Part shown: piece by piece, positions 1 through 7,435 of the stretch | Layout: the number at the start of each line of letters is the position of its first letter | Position numbering within the stretch: position 1 is the stretch's first letter | NCBI GenBank assembly: GCA_002723255.1 | Contig: PBNW01000008.1 | Span: 1-42,979, forward strand | Direction: 5' to 3' | From: Pelagibacterium sp. | GTDB lineage: Bacteria > Pseudomonadota > Alphaproteobacteria > Rhizobiales > Devosiaceae | DNA: 42,979 nt | Notes under the pieces: model-generated | The model's database searches: none | What the model was told of the DNA's origin: nothing | Seen by the model: only the letters and a program-made list of their open reading frames with translations | Translations under genes and position numbers: made by a program

Positions 1-95
1 AAGCCCGCGAGTCTGACACGGGGCCGTTTTTTCTGGGACCAAGCGGCCCGGTTATGTGTGGGCAAGCACGCGCAAGACCGGACCTATCAAGGAGG

Positions 96-1052
96 TCAGG
101 CCGATTGCTCTGGGGTGCTTGTGGCGTCTGGTTGACGCCAATGATAATCGCCGAGCGCGACATGCTCGGCGATAAGTGGTTTGACCATTTCGAACAGACG
201 GCTCACCGAGACAGCCGGCATCTTTCGGCTCAGCGCCAGGCACATGGTGCGCGATACGGTCGGATTGACAATGCGGCGGCAGGCGATCTGTCCGGTCTGG
301 ATGTCACTGAGAAACAGACCATAGGGTGCGACCGTGCAATAGCCGTAGTGAATGAGAAATTCGCGTTTGAGCCCTATCAGTTCGAGCTCGACGACAGGCG
401 CAATTGTTGCCTCGTGCTCTCTGGCCCTGGCTTCGATCATCTCGCGCAAAAGGTTGGGACGTGGGCTGAGCACCAAGGGCAGATGCGTCAAGTCGGTGAA
501 CTGGATCGGTTCTTCGTTGCCTACCGCATGGGCCGGTCCAACCAAGCAAAGATCTTCCGTGTAGAGCGGGGTGATCGAAAGCATCTGCTCTGGGATGGGG
601 TCATAGCAAAAAGCGCAATCGAGATCGCCGGCGCGCACCATGGTTATGAGCTTGTCAGAGACCCCTTCTTCGCAGTCGACCCGCATCGCTATATCGGGTT
701 GAGCCGCACGGTGCATCATATGGGCCAGGATCGTGCGTCCAATAGTGGGTGTGATCCCCAATCGAAGCGAAATGGACTGACTGCCGCGAAAGCTGGCCAT
801 GGCCAGTTCAGCTTCCTCAAGTTCGCGCAGCATGACCTCGGCATGTTTGAGATAGGTCTGTCCAGCGCTGGTGATTTCCACTCCGCGCGAGTGACGCGCG
901 AATAAAGGGACGCCGAGGCGATCTTCTAGAAACTTCACCTGCAGCCCAACGGCAGGCTGGGACACGTGCAGTTCATCGGCAGCGGCTGTGAAGCTGCCCG
1001 TGCGGGCCACAGCAACAAAATAGCGGATCTGTCGGAGCGAACTAGCTGTCAT
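96..1052 (-). CDS. LysR-family transcriptional regulator
   Basis: A 318-residue LysR-type regulator of normal length. An N-terminal winged helix-turn-helix occupies about residues 1-65 (RQIRYFVAVARTGSFTAAA, then SQPAVGLQVKFLEDRLGVPL), joined by a linker helix to a periplasmic-binding-like effector domain from about residue 90. It is transcribed away from the Rieske ferredoxin gene across a 284-bp gap, the usual layout for a LysR activator controlling the adjacent catabolic operon in response to a pathway intermediate. The effector is unknown; an aromatic acid is an inference from the neighbours. A second open frame on the opposite strand is its shadow. The family call is secure, the target operon is inferred from position. 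Confidence 0.93.
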   Translation of the reverse strand: MTASSLRQIRYFVAVARTGSFTAAADELHVSQPAVGLQVKFLEDRLGVPLFARHSRGVEITSAGQTYLKHAEVMLRELEEAELAMASFRGSQSISLRLGITPTIGRTILAHMMHRAAQPDIAMRVDCEEGVSDKLITMVRAGDLDCAFCYDPIPEQMLSITPLYTEDLCLVGPAHAVGNEEPIQFTDLTHLPLVLSPRPNLLREMIEARAREHEATIAPVVELELIGLKREFLIHYGYCTVAPYGLFLSDIQTGQIACRRIVNPTVSRTMCLALSRKMPAVSVSRLFEMVKPLIAEHVALGDYHWRQPDATSTPEQSA

Positions 1053-1336
1053 GACACTTCATGGTGTTGGCGCCCGCGCATCATCAATCGTACGCGTAGC
1101 GGCGTGGATCGGCGCAGGTTGGCTCCCAGGCTCACCTGCATGACTAGCATTGAATGGGTGCTGCCACAGGCAACAAATCTCACACTAAGACATAAGGAAA
1201 ACTCATAGCAAGCGATAGCAGACGGTATTTGCTGGCCGCTACGCTCAAAGGCTACTGCTTGAGCTAGCGAGAACCGTACCTGTCGCGCCAAGCGGGTTTA
1301 GACGGTGCGGAGGATTGGTCAGTGGAGAGCTAAGAG
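1053..1336. promoter_or_regulatory. Divergent promoter region between the LysR gene and the Rieske operon
   Basis: This 284-bp gap separates the LysR gene from the ferredoxin gene. At 1192-1206 the sequence ATAAGGAAAACTCAT has the T-N11-A spacing of LysR boxes with partly symmetric arms (ATnAG and CTnAT). It lies about 130 bp upstream of the ferredoxin start. A purine-rich stretch just before 1337 (GGAGAGCTAAGAG) can serve as ribosome binding site. The box is only a candidate; no confident -35/-10 pair could be assigned. Confidence 0.35.
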
Positions 1337-1693
1337 ATGGGCTACCATCCGATTTGTAATGTCGAGGATGTGACGCCGGACGAACCGCTCAAGGTGGATT
1401 TTAACGACCGCGAGCTTGCCGTCTTTAAGGTGGACGAGACAATCTATGTCATCGACGACCAGTGCACCCACGGGCCCGGCTCGCTTTCCGAGGGTGACCT
1501 TGACGGCTATGTCATCGAGTGTGACTTCCACCAGGGTGGCTTTGATATTCGCACCGGAGAGGCGGTCATTCCGCCCTGCATGGTACCGGTGAGGACGTAT
1601 GCTGTCGAAATTGCCGACGGCAAGGTGACGATCGATCCTGATCAGCCCGCAATTGCCTGCGCCAACAAGATGACGACAACGGCAAGCAAATAA
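1337..1693 (+). CDS. Rieske-type [2Fe-2S] ferredoxin of a ring-hydroxylating oxygenase
   Basis: 118 residues, the size of stand-alone Rieske ferredoxins that pass electrons from a reductase to an aromatic-ring oxygenase. The cluster ligands are visible as CTH (C43, H45) and CDFH (C62, H65), giving the standard CxH-X16-CxxH spacing. The gene precedes the oxygenase gene by about 30 bp in the same direction, and a reductase with a plant-type ferredoxin domain lies at 4701-5702. That makes an electron chain of reductase, this ferredoxin, then oxygenase. The C-terminus is rather polar and extends beyond the fold. An alternative role as a nitrite-reductase small-subunit-like protein is unlikely in this context. 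Confidence 0.92.
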   Translation: MGYHPICNVEDVTPDEPLKVDFNDRELAVFKVDETIYVIDDQCTHGPGSLSEGDLDGYVIECDFHQGGFDIRTGEAVIPPCMVPVRTYAVEIADGKVTIDPDQPAIACANKMTTTASK

Positions 1694-1723
1694 TCGCTAC
1701 GATTTCACATAGGGAGGTTGGCC

Positions 1724-3004
1724 ATGGCGAGCCAGGCACAAAACGAACTGTTGACCCGCACCGGGCCTGATACGCCGATGGGCGAAGTGATGCGCCGGTA
1801 TTGGATACCGTTGATGTTGTCTGGAGAGTTGCCTGAGCCCGATTGCCCTCCCGTTCGGGTTAAGGTGCTGTCCGAGCGCCTGATTGCCTTTCGAGACACG
1901 CACGGTGAACTGGGGCTAATCGACGAGTTTTGCGCTCATCGCGGCGTATCTTTGTGGTTCGGTCGTAATGAAGAGGGCGGAATTCGCTGCCCCTATCACG
2001 GCTGGAAATACAATACCAAGGGCGAATGCCTTGAGGTGCCGTCTGAGCCCGAAGAAAGCGGCTTTTGCAAGCGCATAAAACTCACGTCCTATACGCTGAA
2101 GGAAAAGGGCGGGGTGATCTGGGCATATATGGGCGATCCGGCCGATCAGCCCGAATTGCCAGGATTTGAATGGATGGACCTGCCACCCGAGCATGTCTAC
2201 ATCTCGAAGCGCTGGCAGGAGAGCAACTACCTTCAGGCGATGGAGGGCGGTATCGACTCGGCTCACGTTTCGTTCTTGCATTCGGGTGAGCTCAACACCG
2301 ATAAATTGCATCAAGGCACCAAGGGTGCCCAGTACCAGCGCGATCGCATGCCCAAGTTCGAAATCGTCGACTCCTCGGGTGGACTTTTTATTGGTGCGCG
2401 ACGCAATGGCGAGGACAACCATTACTATTGGCGGATCACCCAATGGATCATGCCGTGGTATACCATGGTGCCCCCTTATGGCGACAATGCACTCAATGGC
2501 CACGCGTGGGTGCCCATTGATGATGAGAACAATTTCGCCTGGACGTTTACCTATCACCCGACGCGGCCATTGAGCGATGAAGAGGTGGAAACCATGAAGG
2601 CCGGCGGGGGGATTCATACCAACCTCATTCCCGGCACGTTCCAGCCGGTGCTCAATATGCGCAACGACTATGGCATGGACCGCCAGGCGCAAAAGGATGG
2701 TCGCTATTATAGTGGCGTTCCCGGCATCGCCATGCAGGATGCTTCGCTGCAAGAAAGCATGGGTCCGATTCAAGATCGCACGAAAGAGAACCTCACCTCG
2801 ACCGACAACGCCATTATCATGGCGCGCCAGAGGCTGCGCAAGGCGGCCAAAGCCCTCGAAAAAGGTGAATTGCCGGCTGGACGTGATCCCAATTGTCACA
2901 AGGTGCGCTCAGCCTCGTTTGTTCTACCAGTCGATAAAGCTTTCCAAGACGAAAAACTTGAGGATCTCACTGCCCGTCCGGGTATCCACCATACATCGAT
3001 CTAG
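1724..3004 (+). CDS. Rieske non-heme iron oxygenase, alpha subunit (phthalate 4,5-dioxygenase-like)
   Basis: Catalytic subunit of a ring-hydroxylating oxygenase, 426 residues from the ATG at 1724, which follows an AGGGAGG ribosome site at 1711-1717; the in-frame TTG at 1718 is less likely. The N-terminal Rieske domain has C70, H72, C89 and H92 (CxH-X16-CxxH). The mononuclear iron site is in the segment IDSAHVSFLH with H181 and H186, and D178 as the bridging aspartate between centres. The overall look is that of the phthalate 4,5-dioxygenase/vanillate demethylase group, which has only alpha subunits, and no beta-subunit gene is present here. Expected product: a cis-dihydrodiol of a carboxylated aromatic ring, or O-demethylation. 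The substrate is unknown. Confidence 0.93.
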   Translation: MASQAQNELLTRTGPDTPMGEVMRRYWIPLMLSGELPEPDCPPVRVKVLSERLIAFRDTHGELGLIDEFCAHRGVSLWFGRNEEGGIRCPYHGWKYNTKGECLEVPSEPEESGFCKRIKLTSYTLKEKGGVIWAYMGDPADQPELPGFEWMDLPPEHVYISKRWQESNYLQAMEGGIDSAHVSFLHSGELNTDKLHQGTKGAQYQRDRMPKFEIVDSSGGLFIGARRNGEDNHYYWRITQWIMPWYTMVPPYGDNALNGHAWVPIDDENNFAWTFTYHPTRPLSDEEVETMKAGGGIHTNLIPGTFQPVLNMRNDYGMDRQAQKDGRYYSGVPGIAMQDASLQESMGPIQDRTKENLTSTDNAIIMARQRLRKAAKALEKGELPAGRDPNCHKVRSASFVLPVDKAFQDEKLEDLTARPGIHHTSI

Positions 3005-3050
3005 GCACACACTGCTTGGTCGGTGGGCTGCTTGTTGAACGGGAAAGAAC

Positions 3051-3914
3051 ATGGGTCTTAGGACAATGCCAGAGAGTACATTGGAAGCTGCTGCGCTCGA
3101 CCCGAAAGCTGCTGGAGCGCGTCGACTGGAGGGCAAGGTTTGCATTGCGACCGGTGCAGGGCAGGGGATCGGGCGCGCGACGGCTCGACGCTTTGGTGCC
3201 GAGGGTGCAAAGGTCGTTGTGGCCGAGCGGATTGAGGAAACCGCCCGGGAAACGCTTGAGCAGCTGGAAGCTGCCGGCGTGGAGGCGATGCTCTGCCTGT
3301 CCGATGTGAGCAGTTTCGCCGGGGCAAACGAACTTGTCTCAAAGACGGTTGAGCGCTTCGGGCGTGTCGATGTTATGGCCAACGTCGTGGGCGGCACCAT
3401 TTGGTGGCAGCCACTCCATCTTTATAGCGAAGACCATATTCTCCAGGAACTGGAGCGCTCACTCCATACCACTTTGTGGTGCTGCCGTGCGGTCCTTCCG
3501 GTGATGGTGGAGCAGAACAGCGGTTCGATCGTGAACGTAAGCTCGAGCGTGACCAAGGGTGGCTTCTTTCGCGCGCCTTATGCCGCGTCCAAGGGGGGCG
3601 TCGAGGCGCTCACACGGGTTCTGGGTGCGGAATACGGTCAGTATGGCATTCGGGTGAACGCGGTAGCCCCCGGCAGCACCGAAATACCGGATCGGCGCAC
3701 CTCGCGGCTGACGCTGCGTCCAGGCGTTGAGGCCGAACCTGCAAAAGACACGGAGAAATACTACAAGCGCATGCTCGACATGCGTATGGATGGGTCTCCG
3801 GGGTTGGGACGCAAGGGGCATCCTGAAGAGCAGGCTGCAGCAATCGCGTTTCTGGCGAGTGATGATGCCTCATATGTTACCGGACATGTGATCGATACGA
3901 GCGGTGGATGCTGA
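3051..3914 (+). CDS. SDR-family dehydrogenase, probably cis-dihydrodiol dehydrogenase
   Basis: 287-residue short-chain dehydrogenase/reductase. It shows the NAD(P) loop TGAGQGIG (residues 34-41), a serine run near 164-166 and the catalytic YxxxK (Y177, K181) within APYAASKGG. It sits directly after the oxygenase gene in the same direction, the position expected for the enzyme that oxidises the cis-dihydrodiol back to a catechol. ATG 3051 is taken as start; ATG 3066 is also possible, since the first residues precede the fold. SDR membership is certain; dihydrodiol oxidation is inferred from context, and a generic alcohol or hydroxyacid dehydrogenase remains possible. Confidence 0.88.
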   Translation: MGLRTMPESTLEAAALDPKAAGARRLEGKVCIATGAGQGIGRATARRFGAEGAKVVVAERIEETARETLEQLEAAGVEAMLCLSDVSSFAGANELVSKTVERFGRVDVMANVVGGTIWWQPLHLYSEDHILQELERSLHTTLWCCRAVLPVMVEQNSGSIVNVSSSVTKGGFFRAPYAASKGGVEALTRVLGAEYGQYGIRVNAVAPGSTEIPDRRTSRLTLRPGVEAEPAKDTEKYYKRMLDMRMDGSPGLGRKGHPEEQAAAIAFLASDDASYVTGHVIDTSGGC

Positions 3915-4062
3915 TGAAGGGTGAGACACCCTCGCTGAACGCCTACGGAGCCGATGGTGACAGTCGGACCATTCATACCTGCTTATCCAATCGTGCCTAT
4001 ACGGCGCCAAAAACGGTAGCCGGCAAAGGACTGTCCGGAGCCATTCATCATACGGTGGTCCA

Positions 4063-4512
4063 ATGGAAATCTTGAGCTCTCTCGCAAACGCCAATCCCGC
4101 GCACCGAATCCAAAAGCCCAATTCGGTTCCGCGGCGCATCGGAATACTTGGCCTCGGAGAAGGGGGGGCGGCCTTGGCGCGAGGGGCAGTCGCCGAAGGT
4201 GTTGCTGTAACCGAACTCGCGCTCGATGAAATTGCTACTCTAGAAGGGCGCCCTGCCCAGGCACCGGACCTTAATGCTGTCGTGGTGGTCCTGCGTCCTG
4301 ATGAGCCAGCCGGCGAGGATGCGGGACAAATCTATTCTTGGGCGCGCAGGATTGGTGTTCTTGTGACGGCCGTTGTCGTTTTTCCCCACACAAGCGGGCT
4401 ATTTGTTGGCCCCAATGCCAACGCGATACGCGCAAACGCCGATATGGTGACGATGACTACCGACCAGGACTACTTGCCGACAATGCTGCAATGGATTGGC
4501 AGCTCCAGCTGA
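4063..4512 (+). CDS. Unrecognised small protein with tubulin/FtsZ-like features
   Basis: 149 residues; I do not recognise the family with confidence. After about 25 polar residues comes a glycine-rich nucleotide-loop-like segment ILGLGEGGAA (residues 28-37). Next are a hydrophobic strand NAVVVVLRP (71-79), a segment ARRIGVLVTAVVVFPH (94-109) and ADMVTMTTDQDYL (126-138). The order and spacing recall FtsZ, where a glycine loop is followed by a strand, an AKELGxLTVxVVTxPF helix-strand and a VDTLIVIPNDRLL-like strand. The FtsZ signature GGGTGTG is absent (RPDEPAGED stands in its place) and the protein is under half FtsZ length, so it cannot be a normal FtsZ. It follows the SDR gene by 148 bp. Function unknown; it may be an accessory of the pathway. 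Confidence 0.6.
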   Translation: MEILSSLANANPAHRIQKPNSVPRRIGILGLGEGGAALARGAVAEGVAVTELALDEIATLEGRPAQAPDLNAVVVVLRPDEPAGEDAGQIYSWARRIGVLVTAVVVFPHTSGLFVGPNANAIRANADMVTMTTDQDYLPTMLQWIGSSS

Positions 4513-4700
4513 GCTTGCGAACCGTTGCATACCGCTTTTCCGATCCCCGCCGGGAGCGGCGAAGTCATTCGCGTATTGCAGACTTATATGGCTATGGGTG
4601 ACTAGAAAATCTGGACCGCCCAAGCCTGCAGAAACGCGACTACGCGCTATGCGCCCATCGCGTTTTGAGGGCGATCAGAACCAGGCAAGAATTCTAGTCG

Positions 4701-5702
4701 TCAGTAGAACTCGTCGAAATGGACCTGGCCCTGCGGGACGCCATGTTCGACCAGCATGAGCTTAATGGCTTGGGCCATCGGCGGTGGTCCGGCGAAATAG
4801 ATTTCGAACTCGGACAGCCGATCACCATAGCGCTCCGCGACGGCCTCGTGAACAAAGCCCTGTGCACCCGACCAGGTGTGGGCTTCCTCAAGGGGATGGT
4901 TGGAAAGCACCGGGAGATAGTGGATGCGCTCGTTGTAACCGGGCAGTTGTTCGAGCATAGACTCCCCACAAATGTCACGCACCATGCGCCCGCCATAGAC
5001 AAAGTGGACTTCACGGTTGGCAAGGGTTGGGGTAACAGCAGCAGCCCGTGCAATCGAAATCATAGGCGATAGCCCTGATCCGCCAGCCAGGCACAGGATG
5101 TCCCGGGGCGCTTCGGGCCGCAGATAAGCGGTGCCATAGGGCCCATCGATCGCTATGGACTGTTCCGGCTTTAGGCCCCGTAGAGCGTCTGATCCCTTCC
5201 CATTGGGCACAAGCTTGATCTGGAATGACCAGAGCGACCCTTCTTCGGCAAGCTCGCTCATGGAATATGCGCGGGGCGTGTCCAATCCCGGCAAATAGAT
5301 CAGAGCATATTGTCCTGGCAGAGCCTGGCTTGGTTCATCGAGTCTGAAGGTAAATTCTGTGATGTCGTGGGTTATGGGGGTGGACGCAACGAGGCTGGCC
5401 TTGATGCGACGCGGCCTATGAATCGGCACGTAGTCGGGGTCGAGGCGGACCTTGATCGTGCAGTCAGTAGAAGGTCGTGCCTGGCAGCCAATCCACCGGC
5501 CTTTCTTTTCGTCGCGCTCGGACCATGCCGGTGGTTGAGAAATATGGTTCACCTTGCCTTCGATGAGTGTAAATCGGCAATTACCACACGAGCCGGTGTT
5601 GCAGGCGTATGGAAAGCCCAACCCTGCGCGCAGGGCTGCACGCAAGATTGTGTCGTCTTGGCAAGTGAATGCGGTTTCTTCACCCGTGATGGAAATCTTC
5701 AT
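4701..5702 (-). CDS. FAD/[2Fe-2S] oxidoreductase, electron-transfer component of the Rieske oxygenase
   Basis: 333-residue three-domain reductase. The N-terminal plant-type ferredoxin has C34, C39, C42 and C73. The flavin domain carries RAYSMS, typical of the ferredoxin-NADP reductase superfamily. The NAD(P)H domain has LAGGSGLSPM and ends in a YFAGPPPM segment. This is the domain order of BenC, XylZ and CarAd. With the separate Rieske ferredoxin (1337-1693) and the alpha-only oxygenase, it suggests a carbazole-dioxygenase-type three-component chain. It is the second gene of a minus-strand pair, 86 bp after the aldehyde dehydrogenase gene, and a GGGAGG ribosome site precedes the ATG. Its gene converges on the operon it is inferred to serve. 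Confidence 0.93.
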   Translation of the reverse strand: MKISITGEETAFTCQDDTILRAALRAGLGFPYACNTGSCGNCRFTLIEGKVNHISQPPAWSERDEKKGRWIGCQARPSTDCTIKVRLDPDYVPIHRPRRIKASLVASTPITHDITEFTFRLDEPSQALPGQYALIYLPGLDTPRAYSMSELAEEGSLWSFQIKLVPNGKGSDALRGLKPEQSIAIDGPYGTAYLRPEAPRDILCLAGGSGLSPMISIARAAAVTPTLANREVHFVYGGRMVRDICGESMLEQLPGYNERIHYLPVLSNHPLEEAHTWSGAQGFVHEAVAERYGDRLSEFEIYFAGPPPMAQAIKLMLVEHGVPQGQVHFDEFY

Positions 5703-5788
5703 CAGGTCCTCCCGAACTTTTCCCGCACGCTAGAGTGCGGGCATCTTGGGGAGAAGAACCAACATCTCGTCAGAGGTATTAGAAAAAC

Positions 5789-7222
5789 TTAGAGCGCCTC
5801 GGGGGTGTGTTGCACGAAAACGTGCTTGGTCTCGAGAAAGTCAGCTAGACCTTCGACCCCGTGGAGGCGGCCAAGGCCACTTTGGCCAAACCCTCCGACC
5901 TCAGCCTCGGCAAACTGGCGACGATGGCAGTTGAGCCATACCGTGCCAAATCGCAGCCGGCGTGCCATCCGATGGGCCCGTTCGAGGTCGCGTGTGTGCA
6001 CACTCGCGGCGAGCCCGTAAACAGTCGCGTGGGCTTTCGCGAGTGCTTCTTCTTCGTCTTGGAACGTTTCGAACGTAATGATGGGCCCAAACAGTTCTTC
6101 CTGAACATAGGGCGATTGCGGATCATTTATACCCACAAGGGTCGGGGTCAGGAAATTGCCCGGACCCTCGTGAGACTGGCCGGTCACAATGAGCTCGCCG
6201 GCATCTTTTGCGGCACTTATGAGGTCGGTCAGTCGCTGACGATTGGCCCTATCGATTACCGGTCCCATCTGGCTTTCAGGTGATGAGGCAGGCCCAACGC
6301 GAATGGAGAGAAAACGTTCGGCTAACTTCTCGCGTAAAACGGGTTCCAGATCGCGATGGACGAGGAAGCGGCTTGCACACATACAAAACTGGCCCGCAAC
6401 CGAGAGAGCACCGAAGCTGAGCTCTTGAACTGCGCGGTCAAGATCGGCATCGTGGAAGACGATGGCCGGGGATTTGCCACCGAGCTCGAGCGAGAGGCGT
6501 TTCATGGTGGGCGCGGCTGCCTCCATGATCGCCATGCCAGTGCGCGATGACCCGGTAAAGCTGATGACGTGCACGTTGCGTGAGTTGACCAGTGCGCGGC
6601 CAACTTCGGTCTCGTTCTCGCTTACGATGTTGACCACACCTTTTGGTAGATTTGGGTCGGCGAGGAGCGCGTCGAGAACAGCACGATTTATCAAGGTGGT
6701 CTGGGGGGCGGGCTTGACCACGACGGTGCACCCGGCCGCCAAGGCGGGAGCGAGCGAGCGCACCAGAAGGGTTACCGGCGCGTTCCAGGGCACAATGATT
6801 GCAGCGACGCCGGCCGCTTCGCGCGACAGGATGGACAGCCCGCCGGGGGTGACCTCGCCGCTACGGCCCTGAGGCAGGCGAGCGAGGCCGGCATAAAAGC
6901 GGGCTTCCGATATGGCCGAGGCCAGTTCACCCTGCGCTTCGTGTCGGAGTTTGCCGTTTTCGAGCGACAGCAGGGCAACTAGGTCTTCCTTTCGGCTTTC
7001 CAGCTGGTCGGCAAAGGTGCGCAGGATCGATTCCCGTAAACGGGGATTGGAGGACCAATCGGTGCCAAAGAAGGCTGCGGCCGCCGCACTGGCGGCTTGC
7101 TCGGCCAGCTCGGCCCATGCTGCGCCGTAACGACCGATCACAGCTCCAGTTGCTGGATCGAAGCTTTCGATCCAGCGCTCTCCGGGGTGGTCGAGCCCGT
7201 TGATATGATTGAGCGCTTCCAT
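5789..7222 (-). CDS. NAD(P)-dependent aldehyde dehydrogenase
   Basis: 477 residues from the ATG at 7222, chosen because a GGGAGG ribosome site precedes it; an upstream in-frame start at 7276 would add 18 unlikely residues. Family landmarks: nucleotide-binding FTGSSRTG, the general base E246 in LELGGKSP and catalytic C280 in GQFCMCASR. The enzyme oxidises an aldehyde to its acid. First gene of the minus-strand pair with the reductase and divergent from the UbiD gene. The neighbouring TPP decarboxylase would generate an aldehyde from a 2-oxoacid, so this enzyme may act directly after it, as in mandelate-type pathways. The substrate is inferred only. Confidence 0.93.
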   Translation of the reverse strand: MEALNHINGLDHPGERWIESFDPATGAVIGRYGAAWAELAEQAASAAAAAFFGTDWSSNPRLRESILRTFADQLESRKEDLVALLSLENGKLRHEAQGELASAISEARFYAGLARLPQGRSGEVTPGGLSILSREAAGVAAIIVPWNAPVTLLVRSLAPALAAGCTVVVKPAPQTTLINRAVLDALLADPNLPKGVVNIVSENETEVGRALVNSRNVHVISFTGSSRTGMAIMEAAAPTMKRLSLELGGKSPAIVFHDADLDRAVQELSFGALSVAGQFCMCASRFLVHRDLEPVLREKLAERFLSIRVGPASSPESQMGPVIDRANRQRLTDLISAAKDAGELIVTGQSHEGPGNFLTPTLVGINDPQSPYVQEELFGPIITFETFQDEEEALAKAHATVYGLAASVHTRDLERAHRMARRLRFGTVWLNCHRRQFAEAEVGGFGQSGLGRLHGVEGLADFLETKHVFVQHTPEAL

Positions 7223-7435
7223 GCAGATCCTCCCACAGATCGTCGATTTGACGATCTTATCGGGAGCCATAAGCAAAGTGCATACCGAAACATATTAGCT
7301 GGTGAAACGAATTCTTTCTTGTGGTTTGCCCCTCTCGGCTTAGCCTGATGAGGAGTTATCGCGAACATGCGACATGACTTGGTCTACCGGCTGCCGGACG
7401 AGGACCGGCTGCCGGAAGGTGCCCCAGGAGGAGAC
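7223..7435. promoter_or_regulatory. Divergent intergenic region between the ALDH and UbiD genes
   Basis: A 213-bp gap separates the start of the aldehyde dehydrogenase gene (minus) from the start of the UbiD gene (plus), so it must hold two outward promoters. Both genes have strong ribosome sites at its edges: GGGAGG on the minus strand before 7222, and AGGAGGAG at 7427-7433. No convincing operator could be picked out by eye. Confidence 0.4.

Noticed and set aside
54-905. 283-codon plus-strand frame opposite the LysR gene
   Set aside because: It has no recognisable domain, while the opposite strand codes for a complete LysR protein.
4513-4700. Search for a terminator between the convergent 4512 and 4701 gene ends
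   Set aside because: Only short, imperfect dyads are present in the 188-bp gap, with no T-run.
7367-7435. Upstream ATG for the UbiD gene
   Set aside because: The ATG at 7436 has an AGGAGGAG ribosome site and gives a family-typical N-terminus; the 23 extra residues do not resemble the family.
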